Source: Haloglomus litoreum
Lineage (GTDB): Archaea; Halobacteriota; Halobacteria; Halobacteriales; Haloarculaceae
Length of the DNA stretch: 64,000 nt
NCBI RefSeq assembly: GCF_029338515.1
Contig: NZ_CP119988.1
Coordinates: 4,216,001-4,280,000, forward strand
Direction of reading: 5' to 3'
The notes under the pieces are model-generated. The model searched no databases. It saw only the letters and a list, made by a program, of their open reading frames with translations, and was not told the DNA's origin. The position numbers were made by a program, and so were the translations under genes. Positions 37,201 through 44,570 of the stretch are shown piece by piece (positions within the stretch are counted from its first letter, which is position 1; every line of letters begins with the position of its first letter).

Positions 37201-37290
37201 GACCAAGGTCGTGGCTGCGCGCACAGCGAGCGCAGCGAGCGAGCACGGAGCGGTGGGTGGGGAGGCGGCTGGCGGGTGGTGGCCCCACGA
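37201..37290 (+). repeat. Interspersed repeat R, copy 3
   Basis: The longest copy of the repeat also found at 33276 and 35143. It has both GCGCAGCGAGC units and the GGCTGGCGGGTGGTGGCCCC tail, and ends 22 bp before the stop of the OB-fold gene. On the minus strand it would be the 3' flank of that gene, as copy 2 is for the zinc-ribbon gene, so a transcription-termination role is conceivable. Confidence 0.75.
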
Positions 37291-37311
37291 AGAAAGAGCG
37301 GGGCGACCCCG

Positions 37312-38166
37312 CTACACCCGGTCAGGGAAGACGACCTGACTGTCGGCCGTCAACGCGAGCGACACCCGTCCCTGGTACCAGCTCGTCGCGGCCGCCCGAA
37401 TCCGAACGCGTTCGCCCTCATCAATCAGCGGCTGCCGACTCTTGGCCCAGATGGTCAACTTGACGCGACCCGTCTCATCCTCCAGCAACCCGACTTGCTG
37501 GATTGCGCTGTTCGAGGGCGTCCAATCCTCGATCCACTCACCCTCCACTGAGACCTCCTTCCGGGGCACGTCTTCCAGCTCCCCGATCGGCACGACCGTC
37601 CCTGCACGTCGGCGCTCCGCGTCCAGCACGTCCAGCGTCGCTTCGGTGATATCCTGCCCCCGAGCGACCCGTTCGGCCAACTGTCGGCTGATGGCCGCCC
37701 GACTGCCGCATTCGCGCACCGTCTCCTGAATCCGCTGCGCTTGCTGGTTGACCTCCGCCAGGGTCGCCCCATCCAATTTCTCACGCGGGTCCGCGCTCTC
37801 GGGGCCGGCCAGCGAGTCCACGCTCGCCCGTCGCCGGGCGAACTGCTCGCGCTCGCGCCGACTGCCACGTGCCGCTGCCACTCTGGCGGCCGCCTCGCGC
37901 CGCTCGGTGACGGGACCATCCGTTCGCGCCCGCGTCCGGGCCTTCTCCTGCTCACGCGCCTCCCACTTTTCCTCCGCGACGAGCGTCATCCCGTACGGGT
38001 GCTCACGCTCGGCCGTCCCGTCGACCTTCGCGATCGCCTCCGAATCGATCTTCGCCTGCGACCGCAGCTCCACCGTCGGGCGCAGCTCCGGTTCCTCCTC
38101 AACCGTCTGCTGTTCGTCCTCCGATTCGACTGAAACCTTTTCCGCGATTACGTTGTAACTCGACAT
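37312..38166 (-). CDS. OB-fold (RPA-like) nucleic-acid-binding protein
   Basis: A 284-residue protein. Residues 1-130 are very acidic and then Arg-rich (REQEKARTRARTDGP), the middle is helical, and the last 90 residues form an OB-fold: VPRKEVSVEGEWIEDWTPSN, VGLLEDETGRVKLTIWAKS and GERVRIRAAATSWYQGRVSL, the pattern of RPA-like DNA-binding proteins on haloarchaeal elements. The ATG at 38166 (MSSYNVIAEKVSV) is supported by an inverted repeat 21 bp upstream. It probably binds ssDNA during element replication or transfer. Confidence 0.75.
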   Translation of the reverse strand: MSSYNVIAEKVSVESEDEQQTVEEEPELRPTVELRSQAKIDSEAIAKVDGTAEREHPYGMTLVAEEKWEAREQEKARTRARTDGPVTERREAAARVAAARGSRREREQFARRRASVDSLAGPESADPREKLDGATLAEVNQQAQRIQETVRECGSRAAISRQLAERVARGQDITEATLDVLDAERRRAGTVVPIGELEDVPRKEVSVEGEWIEDWTPSNSAIQQVGLLEDETGRVKLTIWAKSRQPLIDEGERVRIRAAATSWYQGRVSLALTADSQVVFPDRV

Positions 38167-38187
38167 GCTTCTCACCAGGAAGCTGGA

Positions 38188-38217
38188 GGCGTCCTCCCGA
38201 CGCCTTCGACACAATCC
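38188..38217 (-). promoter_or_regulatory. Palindrome promoter P2, weaker match
   Basis: On the minus strand: GATTGTGT (poor TATA), then GGCGTC GGGAG GACGCC, with 6-bp arms at 38188-38193 and 38199-38204. The start codon at 38166 is 21 bp further on. The layout matches the promoters at 35005, 39091, 55359, 56391 and 57088, although the arm sequence differs. Confidence 0.45.
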
Positions 38218-38228
38218 GACCAGCAACA

Positions 38229-38279
38229 GCGCTCTCGCTCGCGCCTCCGAGCGCCCCGCAGGGGCGCGAGCGAGAGCGC
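38229..38279. repeat. Long inverted repeat with 17-bp perfect arms
   Basis: Arms at 38229-38245 and 38263-38279 (GCGCTCTCGCTCGCGCC and its complement) enclose 17 nt, and the centre holds an alternative hairpin GCGCCCC GCA GGGGCGC (38251-38267) that overlaps the right arm. Only one of the two can form at a time. It lies upstream of the OB-fold gene. Simple GAGCG-type low complexity contributes to it. Confidence 0.6.
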
Positions 38280-38646
38280 GGTCTGCTCGGGCACAGAACC
38301 AGTCACGCGCGCCAACCGGGCGGGCGGAAACGTCCAGCGGAGTAAGCGTGCCGCCGAGCGAGCGCAGCGAGCGAGGGCAGTCCGAGCAGCTACTGCAGCG
38401 CAGGACCGGCTCGCTTACCCGCTGGCGTCAAACCGGATGCCCGGAACGGCGCCGCAGGCGCCGCACGCCCGGAACGGTCGGTGACGAGTGCCGCGCCCGC
38501 CCGCACGTGGCGAGCGTGACGGGCCGTCGACGACCCACCCAGCCACCCAGCAGCCGCTCGGTTCGGAGGACCAGCCCAGCACCACCGACGGAGCCACGGT
38601 GACCCCGACAGTCCGAGCTGCGAACCGGCTGCACGTCGGCCGGCAG
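38280..38646. other. Very GC-rich gene-free stretch
   Basis: About 370 bp between the OB-fold gene's promoter side and the 3' end of the gene at 38647. It contains GAGCG-type low-complexity sequence (GAGCGAGCGCAGCGAGCGAG near 38357) and a short hairpin GGCGCC GCA GGCGCC near 38452. I see no gene. Confidence 0.45.
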
Positions 38647-39072
38647 TCAGTCGTCGCGCAACGCCTCGACCGGCCGCACCACGAACGCGTCGTCCCGATC
38701 CACGTACTGGCCGATGTCCCGGTCTCGAGCCCGCGAGGTCTCCCGCGAGAGCCACCGGGTCAATTCTCCCCGAACCTCGGCTCGAGACTTCGAGACCGAC
38801 TGCCACCCGATACGAGCATCGTAGAGGCGCTTCTCGAACCACCAGCCATCCTCCTCAGGCAGATACCGGATCAGCTTCGCCCCCCAGAGGTTGGTCGATC
38901 GGTACTCGGCAGCGATTTCACCTTCGGCAACCGCCGCGAGCACGCGGTCGACGAGCGCCTCGATCTCGGCGTCGTCCCAGTCGTTGGGGACCGCGAGGTC
39001 GATCTCGTCGAGCGGCTCGAAGCCGATCGGAGCGTCAGTACCGCTGTCCGTACCGCGAGTTGTCGAATCCAT
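38647..39072 (-). CDS. Haloarchaeal hypothetical protein on mobile element
   Basis: A 141-residue soluble acidic protein of no family I can name. Residues 40-60 contain NDWDDAEIEALVDRVLAAVA; residues 80-110 have YLPEEDGWWFEKRLYDARIG, and the C-terminus is helical (GELTRWLSRETSRARDRDIG). The ATG at 39072 (MDSTTRGTDSGTD) fits the palindrome promoter at 39091-39125, which would give a 24-nt 5' UTR. Its neighbours are the OB-fold gene and the structured element at 39190, so it belongs to the mobile-element gene set. Confidence 0.6.
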   Translation of the reverse strand: MDSTTRGTDSGTDAPIGFEPLDEIDLAVPNDWDDAEIEALVDRVLAAVAEGEIAAEYRSTNLWGAKLIRYLPEEDGWWFEKRLYDARIGWQSVSKSRAEVRGELTRWLSRETSRARDRDIGQYVDRDDAFVVRPVEALRDD

Positions 39073-39090
39073 GTTTGCTCGACGGAGCCG

Positions 39091-39125
39091 GTGCCCCGCC
39101 ACCCGTCCCGCGAGGGGCACAAACC
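39091..39125 (-). promoter_or_regulatory. Palindrome promoter P3
   Basis: On the minus strand: GGTTTGTG, then GTGCCCC, a 16-nt centre containing GCGGGACGGG, and GGGGCAC (arms 39114-39120 and 39091-39097). It is the same layout as at 56391 and 35005 but with a larger centre. The predicted start of transcription is about 39096, 24 nt from the ATG at 39072. Confidence 0.6.
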
Positions 39126-39189
39126 GCCGGGAGCACACACCGAAGAACACACGGCTCGCGCTCGGCCCAGCACGGGACCGGGTGGGACT

Positions 39190-39285
39190 GAAAGGGGCCA
39201 GTCGCTCGCCCCGGTGCGACGACGCAAGCACCGCAGCCTGCGAGGCGCGCAGCGAGTCACACCGGGCGAGCGACTGGGGGCTTTC
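39190..39285. ncRNA. Structured element S, copy 1 (strand not known)
   Basis: Outer stem GAAAG (39190-39194) pairs with CTTTC (39281-39285); a symmetric GGG/GGG mismatch follows (39195-39197 and 39278-39280); then 14 pairs link CCAGTCGCTCGCCC (39198-39211) with its complement (39264-39277). The loop holds CGACGCAAGCACCGCAG. Copy 2 at 58681-58787 keeps the same plan with compensatory base changes. The preceding GGGACT is also shared. It could be an RNA or a folded single-strand DNA signal. Confidence 0.55.
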
Positions 39286-39352
39286 CCCGACAGAGATCCT
39301 ACCAGACCCGATTGAACTGTCTCCGGGCGGTTAGATATCGGGCCTCCCGTCC

Positions 39353-39562
39353 TCACCCCTCCTCGACATCCACCTCGAGAAACTCCCCATCGCCGACAGC
39401 CAACGCCTCCCGCAACAGTACGAGATGCTCGGCGGCCTCCTCCCGGAGGTCCTTCGCTCGCTCCAGCCCGACCTCTCCGTCCTCGAGTGTCTCTGCGATC
39501 GTCTCCAGCCGGTCGATGCGCTCGCTGATACCCCACCCGACGGCATCCGCTGCGGCACGCAT
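39353..39562 (-). CDS. Exodeoxyribonuclease VII small-subunit-like protein
   Basis: A 69-residue helical protein. ISERIDRLETIAETLEDGEV, then GLERAKDLREEAAEHLVLL, matches the XseB hairpin that packs against the XseA nuclease. It ends LEVDVEEG. The ATG at 39562 is used; an in-frame ATG at 39676 would add a Cys-containing stretch unlike the family. No xseA-like gene is visible in the window, so it is either an orphan or works with a distant partner. Confidence 0.55.
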   Translation of the reverse strand: MRAAADAVGWGISERIDRLETIAETLEDGEVGLERAKDLREEAAEHLVLLREALAVGDGEFLEVDVEEG

Positions 39563-39736
39563 CGCCCCCGACGACACTGCCGAATCGGCGTCACCCTCGC
39601 ACGGACAGAGAGTCAGCACCACCGAGCCACGAATCGGAGACAGTCGGCACCGGAAGCTGACGGGAGTAGAACCCATCAGAAGCCTGTAAGCGGCAGAATC
39701 AAATGGGCTGGACGGGATCGGTTAGAGAGATATCTG

Positions 39737-40171
39737 ATGGAGATTCCGGAGCAACTCCGATGTTTGTTTTCCGCAGAGATAACCGAACAGCGCGGGAGCT
39801 ACCACGTTGAGATTCCCGAGCAGGAGCTGCAGCTCGGCACGCTCTCGGCGAACGAAACGTATCGCGTGGCCGTGCTCAAGACGGCAGCCGAGATGGAGAG
39901 CGAGACGGCAGCCGACACCGAAACCGACCCGACGCCAACCCAAACCACCGCCCGCGACCACCACGAGCCCCCAGTAAAGGAGGGTGAGACACGCACGGTC
40001 GAGATCGAGAGCCTCGGCGACCAGGGCGACGGCATCACCCGCGTCGAGCGCGGGTTCGTCGTCATCGTCCCAGATACCGAGCAGGGCGAACGCGTCCGCA
40101 TCGAGATCGCGGACGTCCAGCAGACCGTCGCGTTCGCCGACGTCGTCGAACGCCTGAGCTACTACGACTGA
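39737..40171 (+). CDS. TRAM-domain protein
   Basis: A 144-residue protein. The N-terminal 65 residues (MEIPEQLRCLFSAEITEQRG) include a conserved-looking helical segment followed by a low-complexity acidic and Thr-rich linker (ADTETDPTPTQTTA). The C-terminal 60 residues form a TRAM domain: GETRTVEIESLGDQGDGITR, then GERVRIEIADVQQTVAFADV. TRAM domains bind RNA, and haloarchaeal TRAM proteins are thought to act as RNA chaperones. The ATG at 39737 is chosen for the compact N-terminus; longer starts are unlikely. It looks like a host gene. Confidence 0.88.
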   Translation: MEIPEQLRCLFSAEITEQRGSYHVEIPEQELQLGTLSANETYRVAVLKTAAEMESETAADTETDPTPTQTTARDHHEPPVKEGETRTVEIESLGDQGDGITRVERGFVVIVPDTEQGERVRIEIADVQQTVAFADVVERLSYYD

Positions 40172-40303
40172 GACGACCAGCGCCCGGTGTAATTCTGGCG
40201 GCGAATCGACCCCGCTGTCTTCGACGCGAGACTCGGCTCGCCACACAAATAATTACTTCCAAGCATAGAAAGAGACTACTATATACTCAACAATCATTAG
40301 ACA

Positions 40304-40858
40304 ATGCGCTCACCTACAGACAGTCCTCCGGAGACCGACCTGGTGCTGGTAGGCGGCGACCGCCGGATGAAATCCTACGCGATGTTCAAGACCGTGAATC
40401 TGGACTGCATCGAGGTCACCAACTGTGTCTCCGATAGCGAGAACTACGCAATCCGGTGGGTGTTCATCAGAGACGGCGAGTACGAGGCCTGGGTCAAGGT
40501 GCCCCACGTGGAGGAGTACGGCTACGAGATCCAACCCGACGAGCGCGTTTCGGAGGCCGAACTGGAGGCCATCATCCTCAAACAGCGGGCGATTCAGGAC
40601 GGGCCGTCCGTATCGATGGCGACCGTGAGGGACCTCCTCGAGCAGAAGCACGAGGACCAGCTCCCACACGCGCTGGTGGCGCTGTACTACGCAGCCAAGG
40701 CGGACCCGACGGTTCCGGAAGCTGAGGTGGATTCGATCCGTGAACTCGTCCACGAACACACGGGCTACGTCGACACCAGCCACCAACCGACGGTCAGGCG
40801 TATCCTCGAAGAGGTACTTGGGGAAGCCGAAGACGCAGACGTGCCCGAACAGCCGTGA
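40304..40858 (+). CDS. Haloarchaeal hypothetical protein
   Basis: A 184-residue acidic soluble protein. The first half is strand-rich (MKSYAMFKTVNLDCIEVTN, YAIRWVFIRDGEYEAWVKVP) and the second half helical (AELEAIILKQRAIQ, VRDLLEQKHEDQLPHALVAL). I do not recognise the family. It is a single gene followed after 30 bp by repeat motif M copy B. Composition is like host DNA. Confidence 0.6.
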   Translation: MRSPTDSPPETDLVLVGGDRRMKSYAMFKTVNLDCIEVTNCVSDSENYAIRWVFIRDGEYEAWVKVPHVEEYGYEIQPDERVSEAELEAIILKQRAIQDGPSVSMATVRDLLEQKHEDQLPHALVALYYAAKADPTVPEAEVDSIRELVHEHTGYVDTSHQPTVRRILEEVLGEAEDADVPEQP

Positions 40859-40889
40859 AGCGGCGCTGCGCTCGTCGGTCCTTCCAGCT

Positions 40890-40960
40890 CTGTTGAAACC
40901 CTCAATCGGTGATAGGTTCTGACTGCTGTGCTGCATACAGAGCGCGAGTCGGTCACGAGA
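40890..40960. repeat. Interspersed motif M with extended flank, copy B
   Basis: TCAATCGGTGATAGGTTCTG is followed by GTGCTGCATACAGAGCGCGA and GTCGGTCACGAGATGAGCTA. It aligns with 35775-35850 throughout, so the repeat unit is at least 70 bp here. No gene or target duplication is evident. Confidence 0.7.
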
Positions 40961-41011
40961 TGAGCTAGCCTTCACGAAACGTTTTGCGTGGCACTCTCCA
41001 CAGTACTGGTT

Positions 41012-41251
41012 ATGTCCACGACTGTCGCAACCCCTGCTCCGGACGAACTGTGTGCGTACTGTAGGTCGCGTATCTTCGACCACGACCCGAATTGTGTCCG
41101 TGACTGTGACGACGACTGCGACTCCCCAGAGTACTTCTGTAACTATGCATGTCTCTCCGCACATATCGAGGAAAACAGCCTGACGACGGGGAATGCGTGT
41201 GTGTGTGGAACCCTGACGAAAGCGACTGCTGCTGAGCGACTGTATCGGTGA
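41012..41251 (+). CDS. Small cysteine-rich zinc-binding protein
   Basis: A 79-residue protein rich in Cys: LCAYCRSRIF, CVRDCDDDCD, YFCNYACLSAH and ACVCGTL, giving several CxxC-like pairs for one or two zinc sites. Similar small cysteine-rich proteins are common in haloarchaea. The ATG at 41012 (MSTTVATPAPDELC) is preferred over 40988 because it leaves a short N-terminus. Function unknown. Confidence 0.7.
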   Translation: MSTTVATPAPDELCAYCRSRIFDHDPNCVRDCDDDCDSPEYFCNYACLSAHIEENSLTTGNACVCGTLTKATAAERLYR

Positions 41252-41380
41252 CGAAGGCTGGTACCTACGAGCAACGAATCCAACATCGCCCCAATCGGGC
41301 CTGCTCCAGACACCCACTGTGCTCACCACGCTCCTCCTATCAGCCACAGAACGTTCCAACAGGGGCCTGTCGGATGATTA

Positions 41381-41656
41381 TCAGGGCCTAAGTGAGAGAT
41401 GTAACACGAGCAGTCCGATGCCAATTGCTAGCGATTCGATGATGTGCACCGTCGTCAGGTCTAACGAGAAGAAGTTGAACAGCACGCCCTCGATGAAGAC
41501 ACCGACGGTGATAATGGCAAATCCCACTGTGGCATTCCGCAGGAACCGCTCCCCAGTACGACGGTATGCTTTGTAACTCACCCAAGAGACGCCGGCACCG
41601 AGCAGGAACACCGCGAATCGGATGGCTGAGAGCACAAGCGTTGGGACGTCGACCAT
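41381..41656 (-). CDS. Three-segment membrane protein of regulator cluster (second copy)
   Basis: A 91-residue membrane protein with hydrophobic segments near residues 8-26, 42-60 and 68-88. RRTGERFLRNATVGFAIITV and FIEGVLFNFFSLDLTTVHII closely parallel the neighbouring protein at 41658 (SMFYLAVGFTIISVGAVVEG), so the two are tandem paralogues. It starts 1 bp after that gene's stop. The pair follows an ArsR-like HTH gene, an arrangement common in haloarchaea. Role unknown. Confidence 0.75.
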   Translation of the reverse strand: MVDVPTLVLSAIRFAVFLLGAGVSWVSYKAYRRTGERFLRNATVGFAIITVGVFIEGVLFNFFSLDLTTVHIIESLAIGIGLLVLHLSLRP

Positions 41657-41657
41657 C

Positions 41658-41984
41658 TCACTTACCCCGCTCCCGATCGTTTCTGCGCTGGAGTTCTTCT
41701 GGTGAATACCTCTCGGAACGTCCGTAGAGCGAATACAGGATGATCAGCATCCCGACAGCAACGATGCTGGTCTGGACGGTGCCAGCCCAGAAGATGGAGA
41801 ACTGTATCACGTCGAACAAGATTCCTTCGACGACCGCTCCGACGCTGATGATGGTGAAGCCAACAGCAAGGTAAAACATCGACCCGTTACCAGAGCGCCG
41901 GTAGCTACGGTAGGCGGTGCCTGCGATAAGTAACCCGAGTACCATCGTAATCGCCTTGGCGATGATAAGTCCCTCGTGCATCAT
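41658..41984 (-). CDS. Three-segment membrane protein of regulator cluster (first copy)
   Basis: A 108-residue membrane protein with hydrophobic segments near residues 6-24, 38-56 and 68-85, plus a charged tail (SERYSPEELQRRNDRERG). The two adjacent ATGs at 41984 and 41981 overlap the stop of the upstream HTH gene (ATGA), so it is translated together with that regulator. It is a paralogue of the protein at 41381. Confidence 0.75.
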   Translation of the reverse strand: MMHEGLIIAKAITMVLGLLIAGTAYRSYRRSGNGSMFYLAVGFTIISVGAVVEGILFDVIQFSIFWAGTVQTSIVAVGMLIILYSLYGRSERYSPEELQRRNDRERGK

Positions 41985-42355
41985 CCACCTCGCATCTCTT
42001 GCCACAAGCGGCTGAACCTATCGGCGGCATCCTCACGGAGCCGTATCTCGATGTCGAAGTCCCCATCCATCAGATCGATTCCGATGTGGTCGAGGTTGGC
42101 CTCGTAGACGCTGTGGTGGTGCCCGCCAGTGGTGTCGATCTCGGTCTGCTCGACGAGTAGATCGAACGCTTCGAGCTGTTCGATGCGTCGGTACACCGTT
42201 GGGAGCGACATCTCGTATCGTTCACTCAGTGTTTTTGCTGACATGGCTTCACGGCTGGTTGCAGCGAGTATTGTTCGGGCGTACTCGTCCGCCAACAGGT
42301 CGAAGAGGGCCTCTACGCCACTGTCGGCTTCTCGTGCGGACGAGGCCCCGGTCAC
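41981..42355 (-). CDS. ArsR-like winged-helix transcription regulator
   Basis: A 124-residue regulator: ALFDLLADEYARTILAATSR, then AKTLSERYEMSLPTVYRRIE is the winged helix, and the wing GGHHHSVYEANLDHIGIDL follows. The C-terminal helices may be the dimerisation region. As the first gene of the three-gene operon it probably controls its own expression and that of the two membrane proteins. A TATA-rich tract (CATATATATG, 42374-42383) lies about 20 bp upstream of the ATG at 42355 and could serve both this gene and the divergent halocyanin-like gene. Confidence 0.85.
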   Translation of the reverse strand: MTGASSAREADSGVEALFDLLADEYARTILAATSREAMSAKTLSERYEMSLPTVYRRIEQLEAFDLLVEQTEIDTTGGHHHSVYEANLDHIGIDLMDGDFDIEIRLREDAADRFSRLWQEMRGG

Positions 42356-42467
42356 GGGCGGTGGTTAACTCCCCGCATATATATGTTGTGGGCAGATGTT
42401 CCGACTCGGAAAGTCTGCTCGTGGGGCTTCCTCCCCTGCCATCCAACTCGCAGGTGTAAGGTGACCA

Positions 42468-43226
42468 ATGATGTCAGACGATGAACTCGGCCGCCGGACG
42501 TTCCTGGGTATCGCAGGTACAGCGACTGCTATCGGCCTCGCCGGCTGTGTCGGGTCGGGGCCGGGTAGCGGAGGCGGTGAAGCGGATACGACCCCCACGT
42601 CGACGCCGACGGCCACCCCGACGGACAGCCCGACCGCCACCGCGACTGAACACGGCGAGGAGGGCCATCACGGGGAGGAACAGCACCACGAAGAAGAGGA
42701 ACAGCACCACGAAGAAGAGGAACAGCACCACGAAGAAGAGGAACACCACGAGGGCGAAGAGACCCACACCGAAGGCGGTCACAGCGGCAGCGGGCCAGCT
42801 GAACACGCCACGGTGAACATGCAGACGACGTCCGACGGACAGCACTTCCACCCGCACGTCGCGTGGGTCGAACCCGGAGCTACCGTCACCTTCGTCAACG
42901 AGAGTGGCACCCACTCCGCCGCCGCCTACCACCCGGACAACGGCAAGCCCCAGCGCATCCCCGACGGGGCCGCATCGTTCGACAGCGGCCTCCTGACCGA
43001 GGAGGGGGCGACGTGGGAACACACCTTCGAGACGGAGGGGGTCTACGACATCTACTGCGAACCCCACGAACAACTGGGGATGATCGGAACCGTCCTCGTC
43101 GGCAAGCCGGACGCTCACGGCCAGCCCGGGCTCGCCGAGCCACAGGGCGAGATGTCCGAGGCGGTCGCCTCGAAAATCTCATCGCTCAACGGGCAGGTCA
43201 ACACGATGCTGGGCCACGAGCACTAG
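42468..43226 (+). CDS. Halocyanin-like blue copper lipoprotein with His/Glu-rich insert
   Basis: A 252-residue exported protein. The N-terminus has a twin-arginine signal with lipobox (GRRTFLGIAGTATAIGLAGC), so it is a Tat lipoprotein anchored outside the membrane. A Thr/Pro linker follows, then near residues 62-105 a tandem His/Glu repeat (EEQHHEEE units) that should bind metal. The C-terminal cupredoxin has the type I copper ligands: a His in ESGTHSAAAYH, then Y-C-E-P-H-(x4)-M. It carries single electrons in respiration or copper handling. A copA remnant lies next to it. Confidence 0.88.
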   Translation: MMSDDELGRRTFLGIAGTATAIGLAGCVGSGPGSGGGEADTTPTSTPTATPTDSPTATATEHGEEGHHGEEQHHEEEEQHHEEEEQHHEEEEHHEGEETHTEGGHSGSGPAEHATVNMQTTSDGQHFHPHVAWVEPGATVTFVNESGTHSAAAYHPDNGKPQRIPDGAASFDSGLLTEEGATWEHTFETEGVYDIYCEPHEQLGMIGTVLVGKPDAHGQPGLAEPQGEMSEAVASKISSLNGQVNTMLGHEH

Positions 43227-43497
43227 ACAACGGGTGAGTCGGGGTTCACTGGCTGGGCTCGAGCACGAACTCCAGTCTTCCCGGCTGTGCGTCCGTTTCT
43301 GGGGATTGTGAATCGACCTGACTTCCGGCGTAGTCACGATTCGTTTTCCCCCTCTGAAGAATGACGGGCCGAATCTCTCGCGTAGCGGCGTTTCAGGCTC
43401 TCGCCGAGAAGTGACCACCAGAGGTAGCCACGAACACGGCACGGTTCTCACCAAGCGCTACTGATGACGACACGACTGGCTTCCCGGTCGCAACCGG

Positions 43498-43626
43498 TTA
43501 TGACCGGCGGGAGAGCACGGACTCGTCTTGTGGCTGGAGGTCGGCCCGTCGCAGGAGCTGTGCGTTCACCGCCACGATGACCGTACTCGCGGACATCAGC
43601 ACGGCGCCGAGTGCCGGCGTTCTCGA
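43498..43626 (-). pseudogene. copA: C-terminal remnant of a copper P-type ATPase
   Basis: About 42 codons encode PALGAVLMSASTVIVAVNAQ, then LLRRADLQPQDESVL and a stop, the last membrane helix and tail of CopA-type Cu+ ATPases. Nothing of the ATPase core precedes it; sequence upstream is motif M (43701-43732). The break between 43626 and the repeat suggests loss by recombination. The halocyanin-like gene next to it supports a former copper locus. Confidence 0.8.
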
Positions 43627-43700
43627 CGGCGGCGACGAGCGTGTACACCCTCTATAGTCAGCACCACTCTTCTGACAGGCCGCCAGTAGTTCCCGGCTGC

Positions 43701-43732
43701 CTTGCTGCATACAGAGCGCATATCTTGCACGG
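43701..43732. repeat. Interspersed motif M, copy C
   Basis: CTTGCTGCATACAGAGCGCA followed by TATCTTGCACGG, the core of the repeat family, located at the broken side of the copA remnant. Confidence 0.6.
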
Positions 43733-43907
43733 CACGAACTCAGACCGTCCAACTATTCGCCGGTACCCTCGATCTGGGTAGTTGAGAGCGAACAGTACCG
43801 AAAGCACGCTCTTCTCTATTTTCTCCGGCAGAAAATCGCTCTCGACTGGCCGAATTGACGGGCCAGACAGTGGGAAATCCCATAACGGGGAAGGCTGTAC
43901 TACGGAT

Positions 43908-44570
43908 GTGAGCGTTTACCTCGAATTTACTATCGAAGCTGACGCCTTCCACCTCGGCCGAGTGCTGGATCCACCCCCCGGCATCTCCCTCGAACTGGAA
44001 CGCGTCGTCCCGACCGGCTCAATGGTCGTGCCGTTCGTGTGGGTCACTGGGGAAGACTACTCCGCCTTCGAACGAGGCGTCCGTTCACACTCCGCTGTCG
44101 AGAGCCTGACAGCCCTCGATCGGAACGGCGAGCAGGGATTGTACCGACTCGAGTGGAAACACTCGCCGACGGACCTGATAGACGCGATGGCACGATCTGA
44201 CGCCGTGATCCTCGAAGCGACAGGTGACACGTCCTGGACGTTCAGACTCCGGTTTACCAATCATGACAACCTCACCGCGTTTCACAACGCCATCGACGAC
44301 CAGCACATCTCCATCCAGGTCAAGCGGACCTACACACTGACCAAGGAGTCCAGCCGGGGCCAACGACTCGACCTCACACCGGAGCAACGGGAAGCGCTCG
44401 TGCTGGCAGTCAAGTGGGGATATTTTGCGTCCCCGCGTGAGGTCAGTCTCGGCGAACTCGCCGAGGAGTTCGGAATCAGCCAGCAAGCGACCTCCAAGCG
44501 CATCCGACAGGCCAACGAGAAGATACTTCAGGAGGTCTTGCTACCCGTCGGAGAAGACAGGGATCACTAA
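43908..44570 (+). CDS. HTH-10 (bacterio-opsin activator type) transcription regulator
   Basis: A 220-residue regulator like that at 613. The sensor half begins VSVYLEFTIEADAFHLGRVL; the HTH-10 region is LTPEQREALVLAVKWGYFAS, then ELAEEFGISQQATSKRIRQA. The GTG at 43908 is chosen because family members start at this position (MSVYLEF); an ATG at 43782 would add an unrelated 42-residue extension. It stands alone; the target genes are unknown. The surface protein gene downstream at 44846, with its palindromic promoter at 44658, is a candidate. Confidence 0.85.
   Translation: MSVYLEFTIEADAFHLGRVLDPPPGISLELERVVPTGSMVVPFVWVTGEDYSAFERGVRSHSAVESLTALDRNGEQGLYRLEWKHSPTDLIDAMARSDAVILEATGDTSWTFRLRFTNHDNLTAFHNAIDDQHISIQVKRTYTLTKESSRGQRLDLTPEQREALVLAVKWGYFASPREVSLGELAEEFGISQQATSKRIRQANEKILQEVLLPVGEDRDH

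Noticed and set aside
40310-41359. 349-codon minus-strand frame spanning two genes
   Set aside because: It crosses two plus-strand genes with better starts, plus a repeat; the similarity of its middle to other shadow frames comes from motif M.
42660-42760. CRISPR-like short tandem repeat
   Set aside because: The repeated unit is coding (EEQHHEEE) within the halocyanin gene, with no spacers.
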